Below, piece after piece: positions 20,783 through 29,742 of a DNA stretch of 64,000 nucleotides. Numbering within the stretch: position 1 is the first letter of the stretch; each line of letters opens with the position of its first letter. The translations under genes and the position numbers were made by a program. The DNA comes from Chaetoceros tenuissimus (lineage: Eukaryota > Bacillariophyta > Thalassiosirophyceae > Chaetocerotales > Chaetocerotaceae), in the NCBI GenBank assembly GCA_021927905.1, contig BLLK01000029.1, positions 682,001 to 746,000 on the forward strand, written 5' to 3'. The notes below the pieces were generated by a model. That model was not told the DNA's origin and ran no database searches. It saw nothing but the letters and a program-made list of their open reading frames with translations.

Positions 20783-21442
20783 ATGCCTTTTCTCGATAAT
20801 GTCAAAAGTAGAGTGAAGGGTGAGGGTCACAAAGCGAAATTAAAGGCAGATCTTTTGCTTCTTGATAGAAATATTGTTTCCCGTAAAAAGCAGCTCGGAG
20901 TAGAGATTTATGATAATCTTCGAGACATCACCTGTCAGCAAGACTTCTATGCTACAACAGATGCAACTATATCCATCTTAAGACCAGAGTTGCTTGCTAT
21001 AGATCGAGAAATCAGGGCCTTCGACAATAGAAAAATGATTGCGAAAGGAAATTTGGATCTTGCAATGGCTGTTCGTAGAGAAGCCTTTCCAAATGCTGCC
21101 GTGAATTGGAAAGAGAAAGCTGCGAATGCAAGTAAGAGTGCAAAAATGGCTGCAAATGAAACAAAAATAAAGGCAGAGCTGAAAGTCATTGCGACTCAAA
21201 CAAATGGATTGAAAGAATCGTTTGGTTTAAAGATCTATCCCATCTTAGAACAACATTTTGGTTCTTCAACTGATCCTATTCCAGTACATTGTTCGACAGA
21301 TGAAGTGACAAATAAAATACGGGAATGTTTCAAACAATGCAAGGATGATATAATCAACATCAATCGGAGTAAGGTTGCAAAAGAGTCAAGAATCAATCAG
21401 ATTGACGTAGATATTTCTCTTAGATCTATGGGAACCAATTAG
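20783..21442 (+). CDS. Coiled-coil protein with an internal duplication, function unknown
   Basis: 219 residues, no intron, no signal peptide or membrane helix. The sequence is rich in Lys, Glu and Ala and is predicted helical. Two halves look related: KLKADLLLLDRNIVSRKKQL followed by GVEIYDNL (residues about 15-46), and KIKAELKVIATQTNGLKESF followed by GLKIYPIL (about 130-157). Each is followed by a short stretch and another helix. This suggests an ancient tandem duplication of about 110 residues. I do not recognise the family. The N-terminal MPFLDNVKSRVKGEGHKAK is basic and could bind membranes or nucleic acid, but nothing shows that. Confidence 0.75.
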   Translation: MPFLDNVKSRVKGEGHKAKLKADLLLLDRNIVSRKKQLGVEIYDNLRDITCQQDFYATTDATISILRPELLAIDREIRAFDNRKMIAKGNLDLAMAVRREAFPNAAVNWKEKAANASKSAKMAANETKIKAELKVIATQTNGLKESFGLKIYPILEQHFGSSTDPIPVHCSTDEVTNKIRECFKQCKDDIININRSKVAKESRINQIDVDISLRSMGTN

Positions 21443-21860
21443 AACGCATCCTTTGGTAATAAACTATTGGTTATTATAACATCTATTTTACTTTTATTTG
21501 TTGTACACTAAGGTCATAATGCTGATGAAAGGATGCAGTAGCACAGTACTCGTAAATTACAATAGAAGGAAAAAGGGGGAGAGGTTCAAGTCCCGTTCTC
21601 GTACGTAAGTACATACTAACCCTACTGCGTAGACTGAATGCGTATTACGAATTACAATTACTTTGATAATAATAGGTTATCATAGAGGACAATAACGGCA
21701 GTGAGACAGACAAATCTTTTCTCTGCTTGAAGATTAATACATGTACGAGTATGTGCATTACAAAGCATCTCCACGCCAACTTCGTCATTTGTTGAATATT
21801 TCATTTGATTAGTTTCTTTTTTTAGAAGCTTCATCTACTAAATACTACACTATAAATACA
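21443..21860. other. Intergenic
   Basis: 418 bases between the coiled-coil gene and the ankyrin-RING gene. It contains one tRNA B-box-like word (GGTTCAAGTCC at about 21583-21593), but no cloverleaf can be drawn around it. Nothing else seen. Confidence 0.35.
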
Positions 21861-23627
21861 ATGGGACAACAGGCCAGCAGACAAAGTGACACATCTTCAC
21901 AAACCATTCATGACGCCGATACCTTGATCTCTACTTCTGGCTCAAGCAATGAAGAGTTAGGAAATGACGCTGATAGAGTGGTAGAAGAAGAATCAAAAGC
22001 AGAGGATCAAGATGAGATGGAATGGGTTCAAGAAACTAGTAGATCCCTACTTGAAGCATGCGAAAGTGATGATTGGGACACTTTTGAAAAGTTTCTATCG
22101 GATGAATCGATTCCAAAACGAAAAAAGAAACTCGTTCTGAAAGAAGAAGAAGAGTGTCGCAATGAAGCTCTTCGCTGGGGAGCACCACTGGCTGTCATCA
22201 AATACCTCATAGATATTGAAGGATCTGATGCAATATCCAGTGGAGAATGCTCATGGTTGCATACAGCACTGATGTGTAGAGATACAACATTTGAAGTTGT
22301 AAAGCTTCTAGTCGATATAGGCGGCAAAGATTTAGTGATGATGCAATCTAATCATCCAGAGCATAGGAGAAGGACTGCATTACATATTCATCTTGGAGGG
22401 TGTGTATGTTGCCCAAAACCTGCGGAACTCAAACTACAAATAATGGAATTTCTCTTGAGAGTAGGGGGTATGGAATTATTAGAGATAGAAGATGAAGATG
22501 GATATCGAGTTGTGGACTATTGTTTAGAACACGAAAGAAAAGTTATAGTCAAGTGCCTAGAATCTTCATATGAGGAGAACTTTGATCCTGTCCAAAAGCA
22601 TGTAAGATCGTTGCAATCCGTAAAAGTGACCCCAAAGCAGATTGAGTATTGGATATGGCAATCTGATTATGTGAAGTTAAAGAACTTCTTGGACAACGAG
22701 GAAGAGAGTGAAGAGTCAAAACAAAGGTGCTTCAATTATAGAGACTCTCAACGCAATGGAGTTGCTTTCCTTGCTTTTTGTTTGTTTCATGGACCTCGGA
22801 GTATTGCTGAACGTATTATCGATCTGATGGGAACCGAGTTTCTCATGACCACAGATAACAATGGAAACACTTGCCTTCATGAAGCTTGCGCCTGTAATTG
22901 CAACGATGAAAATATTGAACGCCGACATGAGCTCATAGATTTTCTTATTGAGCACGGGGGTCCAGCTCTTCTATCTTTATCAAACGAGTTTGGTGAAACT
23001 GCTCTACATCAGTTGTTACGTTGCAATAGAGTGAACTTTGACTCCATTACCTTGATGGCAGATGTCGGAGGTAAAGATTTCCTTCTAAAATCATGTAGTG
23101 ATGGTTATACTGTCCTTCATAGTGCATCAATGAAAGAGGAACCAAACAAAGACGTCCTTTTGTACTTGATCTCTGTAGGTGGATTTGATCTACGTAAAGT
23201 CAAGGATCGCAATGGTAAAAAAGCCGAAGACTACTGGTCCCCAGAGCTCAAAGAGTACATCGACCTTTGTACAAAACCAACACCGGCTCTGCCAGCATTG
23301 TCCGATGATCTGCAGTGTCCAATCTGTTTCGAAATCATGAATGATGTACACATCATTCCACACTGCTGTCATCGCTTTTGCAAAATGTGCATTACTGATG
23401 CCTTTCAGCGCAACAAGAAATGTCCAGTTTGTAGAGCAGAATATACCATTGGAGAGGTAAGAAGGGATCTATTGTTGTGCAGGTTTGCTTTACTTGTACA
23501 GGATAAGGAGAATGAGTTGAAGAAAGCAAATGAAAAGAATGATGCTCTTCTTGAAGAGAAGAAGGACGAGCTAACAAAAGCAAAGGAAGAGATTGCCACT
23601 CTGAAACGCAAATACAATCAGATGTGA
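21861..23627 (+). CDS. Ankyrin-repeat RING-finger protein, probable E3 ubiquitin ligase
   Basis: 588 residues, no intron. The N-terminus MGQQASRQ fits an N-myristoylation site (Gly2, Ser6), suggesting membrane attachment. Residues about 60-470 hold divergent ankyrin-like repeats, for example NGNTCLHEACAC, FGETALHQLLRC and GYTVLHSASM. A C3HC4 RING finger follows: CPICFEIM, PHCCHRFCKMC, KKCPVC (about 475-525). The last about 60 residues are a Lys/Glu-rich coiled coil. The layout (substrate-binding ankyrins plus RING) is that of a single-subunit ubiquitin ligase. The target is unknown. The ankyrin units often contain 'ii..LI..GG' rather than the standard consensus, as in many expanded diatom ankyrin families. 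Confidence 0.88.
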   Translation: MGQQASRQSDTSSQTIHDADTLISTSGSSNEELGNDADRVVEEESKAEDQDEMEWVQETSRSLLEACESDDWDTFEKFLSDESIPKRKKKLVLKEEEECRNEALRWGAPLAVIKYLIDIEGSDAISSGECSWLHTALMCRDTTFEVVKLLVDIGGKDLVMMQSNHPEHRRRTALHIHLGGCVCCPKPAELKLQIMEFLLRVGGMELLEIEDEDGYRVVDYCLEHERKVIVKCLESSYEENFDPVQKHVRSLQSVKVTPKQIEYWIWQSDYVKLKNFLDNEEESEESKQRCFNYRDSQRNGVAFLAFCLFHGPRSIAERIIDLMGTEFLMTTDNNGNTCLHEACACNCNDENIERRHELIDFLIEHGGPALLSLSNEFGETALHQLLRCNRVNFDSITLMADVGGKDFLLKSCSDGYTVLHSASMKEEPNKDVLLYLISVGGFDLRKVKDRNGKKAEDYWSPELKEYIDLCTKPTPALPALSDDLQCPICFEIMNDVHIIPHCCHRFCKMCITDAFQRNKKCPVCRAEYTIGEVRRDLLLCRFALLVQDKENELKKANEKNDALLEEKKDELTKAKEEIATLKRKYNQM

Positions 23628-23759
23628 AAATAGACCATTAGCCAATGACAACAATGGTAGATGGATTTTTTCATTTGCTTAGTGAAAGTCAAAAGCATGC
23701 CGGGGAAACATGCTTTCGAACAAATCATTCTAAATACTTCTTCACCAGTGACTCCAGTT

Positions 23760-23773
23760 GGGGGGGGGGGGGG
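23760..23773. repeat. Poly-G run of 14
   Basis: An uninterrupted run of 14 G, unusual in this AT-rich window. It lies between the ankyrin-RING gene and the fragment that follows. Homopolymers this long are prone to length error in sequencing and slippage in cells. Confidence 0.9.
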
Positions 23774-23847
23774 TCCAAGAATATTCTGAATTATATTATT
23801 AGTTTAGTTTTGAAAAATTTAGAATAGAAATAAAGTATTTGATATAA

Positions 23848-25277
23848 TATATTTTCGCTTTCAATTTTGAAGAAACTATCACTGTCATTGTTTTTGTTTC
23901 AATCGTTAGTCTATATTTGTCATCATGTAAAGGGACGTCAGAAAAAAGGGGGAGGGAAAGGTTTATGATTGTTCGTGCATTTTGTTCTTGGGAGTCACAT
24001 GCATCTGAATCGTCTGCTTCCGCTTCGAAATATGTGAAGATTACTGCTCTGAGATGGACAAATACTGCAATTATCACGACATTCATTACTCCATTTACAT
24101 TTTCATTGGAAAGAGGTGAAGGAGAAGGTCTTATTGACTTTGTCTACACTATGTTCTGGTTTGATTTAGTAATGACTCCTGCTTTACAAATCACTGATAT
24201 ATGGGGAAACCTGTGTAGACATTGGTTTGCACCTAGACAGAAAACGCAAGAACGGATGAACTTGCAATTCAAAAGTGGCATTGCAGATATTGGAGAGCGA
24301 TACACGAATTTGACTAGAATCTTATTCTTCACCCTCTTCTACTCTTCACTATATCCGCTTGGATTTTTCTTTGCATCAATAATCTTTGTTTCAAATTACT
24401 GGTTCGATAAGTTCAGCATCCTAAGAACATGGCAACAAGGTCCTAAAGTCGGTGCATCTGTGGCTCGTATGTCAAATATCTTTTTACTACTATGTCTGGC
24501 AGTTTACGCGTTATGGGTACCTACAACTTTTGGATGTACCCATTTGATAACGTCTGTGAAAATGGTAATGTCATTGACAAAGAATTCCATGGATCTTGGA
24601 CAGCAATGGACAACAATGGTGGTGGATTTTTTCAGAATCTTGTCGTAGCAGAAGATAATGAAGAGCATAGTTTTTGCTCACAGAATCTCTTGATGCGATT
24701 TGCATTTCCTTGGTTGCCTGGAAGCATTCTCGAGGGATCTGAGAAATGGATGAATGATAGTCAAATGAAGTTTGACATGGTGTATGGATGGGTAATGATC
24801 GCAGTTGTGGCAGTCGTTGGAGTTTTGATCTTTGCATGGTTATTTGGGAGAATAGTATATGCCCTCTTTTACAGAGATTACAAATCAGATGATGGGGACG
24901 AGGATCTTGGTGAAAGATTCGAAGACATTCCCGAAATCGGAGGCTATGTGCCTCAAGTCATCATCAATGGGTATGTTTATCCTCTTTTGCTTTGCGATAT
25001 TGATAATATCGATGAAGAATACTTGGAATGGTGTGATCCATATTCGAATTATGATGAACACAACATCATTTTTGACATTCCAAGAATTGCAGAAGCAAAG
25101 AGAAAGTTGAGAATAGTACATGCCGATAGTATGGTATCGTCGAATACAGTCGAGGGTCGTCAGAATGAAGAGGAGGAAGAAATGCCGCGTATTTTCTCGA
25201 TCGTAAAAACATTCGAGAAGGATTCAAAAGAGCAGCAAGGTTTCTTGAAGAGAGTATTGACTCGGGATCGTGAGTAA
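23848..25277 (+). pseudogene. C-terminal fragment of an OSCA/TMEM63-like ion channel, with one frameshift
   Basis: Two overlapping frames, 23848-24648 and 24492-25277, together look like the C-terminal part of an OSCA/CSC1-like channel. Landmarks are ITALRWTNTAIITTFITPFT, GIADIGERYTNLTRILFF and SNYWFDKFSILRTWQQGP, with several membrane helices. A one-base shift (one missing or two extra bases) at about 24500-24515 separates VYAL from the continuing TYNFWMYPFDNVCE in the other frame. The cytosolic and first membrane parts of such channels (several hundred residues) are absent, and the preceding gene ends only about 220 bases upstream, so no room for them exists. No ATG suits the start. I read it as a 5'-truncated, decaying copy. 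A sequencing error could explain the shift but not the missing half. Confidence 0.6.
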
Positions 25278-25410
25278 TTCGAGAGCTGATTGGGGGAGTG
25301 AAATAAGATAATAAAATAACATGTATATATGTAAAATAATGATTCCTAAATAATAAATTCAATGAGTTTGTACATATCATATTTTAATACTTGACTTTCT
25401 TCCTAAATCT

Positions 25411-26174
25411 CTATGTTAATTTGAACTTCACAATCATATTTCCAAATAATTTAGGATTTTCAGCTCGAGGTAATCCCCTGTAAGGAATTACTCTTTGATA
25501 TTTTAATTTCTGAACTGGAATTACAATGACTTCGTCATTCAACGTTGGAACCCTGATAAAGGTATTCTTCAAACAATCATTCATGTTCATGACGTGAGTA
25601 TAAATCAATCACACCCTTTGCGAACAAACATCTGTTCATCTTTATCCTCTGTTATAATGAAAGAAATGTCGCTCTCTCCTTCTTCGGTGTTTTTTACTTG
25701 TATTGCTTTCCCATATTCAGTTCCAGCCTTTACAACAACATCCACCACTTTAGGTGTTCCATCTTGAATACTCACTTTTACGCGTTTGGTGACACCATGA
25801 TAAATCTCTTTCAAAGTGCAAACCAAAGGAACTTCAATGTTCGCTGCCTTTCTTCTACTTCCAAAGTTTACATTATCATACCCAAGATTTTGAAAAGGAT
25901 TGTTTTCGGCAAAGAACTTTTCAAAGATCTCTTTCGAGTCAAATTCTTGGGTTACTGGTTTCTCTACTTCCTCACCGGTCACTGAATCGGCATCGTCTCT
26001 TGTCTTCTTCAGTAGAGACTTGTAAGCCTCCACAACTTCTAGAAACTTTTCAGGATCTCCTCCAGGTCTATCGGGATGATGCAAGAGCGACAGCTGTTTG
26101 TAACTTTTTTTTATTTCAGAGATAGTACATCCAGGTCGCAAGCCAAATACATTGTACGGATTCCTGTCGGGCAT
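25411..26174 (-). pseudogene. DnaJ (type II-like Hsp40) gene with a one-base frameshift
   Basis: The J-domain (residues 1-70) has the HPD motif in LLHHPDRPGGDPEKF. It is followed by a short linker and the C-terminal substrate-binding domain, with VPLVCTLKEIYHGVTKRVKV. The frame stops at 25605, yet the expected continuation of FVRKGCD, LIYTHVMNMNDCLKNTFI, lies directly downstream in another frame to 25411. Restoring register needs one base at about 25606; no GT..AG intron fits there. With both pieces the protein would be about 254 residues, shorter than canonical DnaJ and without a zinc finger. Either the gene is freshly broken, or the assembly lost a base. As it stands it encodes a 189-residue truncated co-chaperone. 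The neighbouring fragment also carries a frameshift. Confidence 0.7.
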
Positions 26175-26255
26175 CTTCGAAACTTTTTGGAGAACAGATT
26201 TCTTGAGAAATTTGATTTCCAGGCTTTCATTTTTTCAAAATGTTGTACTGTATAT

Positions 26256-27236
26256 TATACTGTATACAATAAAACTGTTGACACCATTTTATTTTGGGCC
26301 GAAATAGGCTATTCAATGAGAACGAGATGAAAGTGTTGCCAAACCTGACTATGATTAAATGTGTCACTGGATCGATATGATTGATCAAGATAGACACGAT
26401 CATATCTCCTACTCCACGTTGACAGCTATTTCAATTCATCGAATTCACGATGAGAATTGTCGTGGCCTGTCCTCTCTCCGTCTTGTTTTGTAACATAATT
26501 CGGTCAGAATGAGTAATTTTGTTCAGTATGCAAAAGATTCAAACATTGCATTCCAGCATGGCTCCAAGAAATGCAGTGGATTAAAAAGTAGCCTAGAATT
26601 GAAGCAGAATGAAGATCAGAGAGATGATGATGATGATTTGGGAGACTATATCGTAGTAGAGTTTGGGAAGAATGTGATTACGATACTTCAGTTTACACTG
26701 CATCTTCCTTGCAAATATTGAATCAGTCTCACTCATACCAAATGAAACTGCTACAACAGCTAAAGAAGTTGAAGCCAAAGAAAAGAGTTCAAAAGATGAA
26801 ACCTACGTTTGATAAAGTGCCTCTCATCAATCAAAGTCTTTCTTCCAATTCTTCAGACGGGTGGAAGTATCTAACCATGGAGAGGAATGAGAGAGATGGA
26901 AACGAGGATGGTAATACTCACGATTTCTAGTAGACTACTTACAAAATGTGTATTGCTCACAAGTAAGATACTGAAAATCTATTTGACAATTGGCGTGGTT
27001 CCGTACCAGTATGCTTCCCGATATGGTCTCAGTGACATCCCACATGATGATTTATTTTGACTGATGAGAGTTGATTTTGTACTATCCAGTATACGCTAAA
27101 TAGATGTATTAAAAAAAGAAACGAAGAAGATACTAAACAGCACATCCTGGACGATACATACAAATTAGATTCATATAACGTACATATTATGTATTCATAT
27201 TTCTACATGGTACTATTTGAGAGTAGAAAAGGTTGT
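26256..27236. repeat. Duplicated block, copy 1 (other copy 31697-32701)
   Basis: This about 1-kb segment matches 31697-32701 in the same orientation, at high identity with small indels. Both copies lie just beyond the 3' end of a member of the helical-repeat gene family below, so the unit duplicated was probably 'block plus gene'. Inside is a short open frame starting ATG at 26509 (MSNFVQYAKDSNIAFQ...), continued in another frame from about 26660 (region with QILNQSHSYQMK). In copy 2 the matching frame is shortened by a stop and the second part carries a further indel, so the coding potential is probably not maintained. Confidence 0.85.
26509..26935 (+). pseudogene. Short degenerate coding remnant inside duplicated block
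   Basis: The first frame (26509-26721) begins MSNFVQYAKDSNIAFQ and has an acidic DDDDD run. A second frame continues across 26660-26930 with a basic LKKLKPKKRVQKMK stretch and ends NTHDF. They look like halves of one small protein shifted by one base. I do not recognise the family. The second copy at 31975 is more damaged. It may never have been a functional gene in its present form. Confidence 0.4.
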
Positions 27237-27497
27237 TCAATTGTTGTCATCTCTCTTTCTTTTCTTCTTCCCACTTGTCTTTGTACCCTGATCGGCAATT
27301 CCAGTTGCAACCTCATCAAGTACACCAGGCTGTCGACGAAGCAGATAAAAGGACTTCTCCAAGTCACCATAATCACCACTTGCTACTGCTGCAAAGGGGT
27401 ACAGTGTAGTGACTGGATCCTTTTCGCAGATCTCATCGTCACTCATTGATGCGAAAACGGTAATATACTCCTTTACTACTTTTGCACCAGCCGCCAA
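27237..27497 (-). pseudogene. C-terminal remnant of helical-repeat family protein
   Basis: 86 codons that match only the last part of the full-length paralogs at 27714-28907 and 32702-33889: FASMSDDEICEKDPVTTLYP then LEKSFYLLRRQPGVLDE. It retains the lysine/arginine tail KKKRKRDDNN. Everything upstream (about 310 residues) is missing. It sits between duplicated block copy 1 and the next full paralog, so it is best read as what is left of a third family member. Confidence 0.75.
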
Positions 27498-27713
27498 GAC
27501 ATACTTCTTTGTGTATCTTCCTATTACTACTTTACAATAGATAAAGCAAAGATATTCAACAGCGCCTAACCCCTGGCACTTTAGATTTATAGAATTTACA
27601 CATTACGACTTCATATTGCTACATATAACCATTTGACTTCAGTAGAACAGGCTGAGTTTGTTCCATTATCTTTCATTTCTCTTTCTTTTCTTATTCCCAC
27701 CAGTCATTGTACC

Positions 27714-28907
27714 CTACTCGGCAATTCCAGTTCCACTCCGATCAACTACACCAGGCTGTCGACGAAGCAGATAAAAGGACTTCTCCAAGTCACCATCTTT
27801 GCCACTTGCTACCGCTGCGAAAGGATATATTGTAGTGACTGGGTCCTTCTCGTAGATCTGCTCGTCACTCATTGATGCAAAGACATGCGCATTTTCATCT
27901 ACAACTTTTGGACCAGCCGCCAAGATAGCCTGAATGAGAGATCGATTATTATGGTCTCGTAGGTTATACGCCCAAGGAAAACTTTTCATGAAGAGAGTTT
28001 GCGTTGCCGGTGAATGAATACTCGTTAGTGCATGATGAAGGATGGGGAATTCCTGTGCTGACGAAATCATCTCATGGATAACTGTCATTGTTTCCTTTTC
28101 TCCATACTTCTGAATAGCCCTTTCAACTGCTGTCTGCTGTCCATCGGTATCCATCTGGAATAGATATCCAGCATGTTCTGGGTATAATTCAAAAATGACT
28201 TTCAATATTGCTTTGAAATGACATAGATAAGTCCAAGTGTGGATCAAATAATGCATGAATGTTTTCCCGTCCAAAACGAAGCTTGAAATGTATTCAGGGT
28301 CCAACTGTAATAAATACTTGAAACGCATTGTGCAACCTTTCCAAGTACTGCACATCATGAGATGGTATTCTGCCACATCTTCTTTCTTGAGAAGGCCATC
28401 CTTCTTCAATGACTCCAAAACTTTCACAATACTTTCATCATATTCTTTTGTAGCAGTATTACCACCATTCATGTTCGCAACAAGCCGTAGTGTATTCCAT
28501 TGCCCATTACCACAAGATGGATCTAAAGTCAAAAGTCCTCCTCGACTCTCTCCGCCGCCAACATTATGTCTCATACCTTCTCTTGCCAACAAAGGAATAT
28601 ATTTTAGTGCATGATGAGATGTATACCATAAACATGTTTGAATTGGAAGTCGATTCTTCTCATTCTTTATCTTCAACGCATCTGGGAATTTCTTCACTAC
28701 AGTCTCTACAGTACTCTCCTTCGGCTTGAATTCGCCAAGCCTATGTAGACTTTTTCCAAATGCATCAACTAATTGCTTCTCTGTTGACTGAACAATTTCC
28801 ATCAAATCCTTCCAACATGTCTCATCCTTCCAGTCACCAATGATGTCTTTTCTGATGCACTTGAGCAGCATCTCGAGGTCGAAAATTTGTTGTCTAAGCG
28901 ATTTCAT
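27714..28907 (-). CDS. Diatom-type helical/ankyrin-like repeat protein, paralog A
   Basis: 397 residues, no intron, ATG at 28907. Predicted alpha-helical with repeated phrases such as VKKFPDALKIKNEKNRLPIQ, FELYPEHAGYLFQ and KSFPWAYNLRDHNNRSLIQA, the 'ankyrin-like' style of units seen in expanded diatom gene families. A conserved ending, EKDPVTTIYPFAAVASG then LEKSFYLLRRQPGV, closes the protein. A TAG stops it at GIAE, where paralogs continue into a basic KKRKR tail; the DNA beyond the stop still encodes a recognisable KKRKR, so the tail was lost recently. Function unknown; the fold suggests protein binding. Confidence 0.75.
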   Translation of the reverse strand: MKSLRQQIFDLEMLLKCIRKDIIGDWKDETCWKDLMEIVQSTEKQLVDAFGKSLHRLGEFKPKESTVETVVKKFPDALKIKNEKNRLPIQTCLWYTSHHALKYIPLLAREGMRHNVGGGESRGGLLTLDPSCGNGQWNTLRLVANMNGGNTATKEYDESIVKVLESLKKDGLLKKEDVAEYHLMMCSTWKGCTMRFKYLLQLDPEYISSFVLDGKTFMHYLIHTWTYLCHFKAILKVIFELYPEHAGYLFQMDTDGQQTAVERAIQKYGEKETMTVIHEMISSAQEFPILHHALTSIHSPATQTLFMKSFPWAYNLRDHNNRSLIQAILAAGPKVVDENAHVFASMSDEQIYEKDPVTTIYPFAAVASGKDGDLEKSFYLLRRQPGVVDRSGTGIAE

Positions 28908-29132
28908 TGTAGTTTGTTTGTGTGGATGTATACTCTCGACTAATATGAAAGAGTAAGGTAGGATATGAACTACAACTCATTGTGTGATGTGTGATGCCTT
29001 TGTTTTTTCTACTTCGTGTCTCAAGTCTATTCCAAATGTTTTGTGTCAGGATTCATTCGTCATTGTAATTGTCATAGACATCTATCTATCTATCAACAGA
29101 TTTCAATACTAGCTGAAAAGAAGGGGAAGTAA

Positions 29133-29455
29133 ATTTTGTGTAGAGCTCAATGGAGTCTTAGATGTAGGAGGTTTGAGTGTTTGGGATGCATGCTGTGGTT
29201 GCAAGAATGTTTCTGCTGCACCATCATTATCAGCAGTACCATCTGGGTCTCCTAGCGTGTCATCGGCTCCTTCAGCTTGTGTCTCCGATAACACTTTGTC
29301 ATTCCTTTCGGTATCAACGGTGATCGGGCTTGGACCCAAAACATGTGCAGAAGTCGATGCAGATCCTTTGACATTTTGTGTAGAGCTCAATGGAGTCTTA
29401 GATGTAGGAGGTTTGAGTGTTTGGGATGCATGCTGTGGCTGTAAGAATGTTTCTG
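29133..29455 (+). pseudogene. Fragment of a secreted cysteine-module protein, two 240-bp repeats
   Basis: An open frame on the plus strand (about 29128-29562) encodes two copies of SVWDACCGCKNVS, each preceded by a stretch like TFCVELNGVLDVGGL, with an 'SAVPSGSPSVSSAPSACVS' linker between. 83-base segments 29133-29215 and 29373-29455 are almost identical and spaced exactly 240 bases (80 codons). The ACCxC ending resembles the ACCACGGG modules of the membrane protein at 36968. No start codon, signal peptide or end fits, so this is a piece of a larger gene. An open frame on the minus strand over the same bases is only a shadow. Confidence 0.5.
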
Positions 29456-29742
29456 AATTTTCCAAAACCACGACTCATCTCAAGCTTTGCTACCGACAGC
29501 GACACTACAGAGCAAAAGAAGATTTCAATTCAAAAATGCTCATTACTCTAAACCTCCTGTGATAGCATTTCAAAGCTACACTTTTAAACTAATTATACGA
29601 ATCGCTGCCATTGTACAAATCGTATAGTAGGAGCCATTGAACGAATCGAAAGCATACCGTAGATATCTCAATCTAGAAGTCCAACTACACAGTGTTGTAC
29701 AGTGTAAAACCTACCTCCAGAAACAAAACCCCACCACCGACA

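Noticed and set aside
21571-21600. tRNA B-box-like word GGTTCAAGTCC, with a weak A-box-like TAGCACAGTAC 40 bases upstream
   Set aside because: No acceptor or anticodon stem can be paired around it; the T-arm itself does not close. Chance or a very degraded tRNA-derived piece.
24492-25277. Second half of the channel fragment as an independent gene starting at MSGSLRV
   Set aside because: The start residues come from the wrong frame of the first half; family landmarks (YNFWMYP) begin later.
29109-29471. Minus-strand frame over the cysteine-module fragment
   Set aside because: The plus strand shows the ACCxC module and SPS linker known from other loci, so the minus frame is a shadow.
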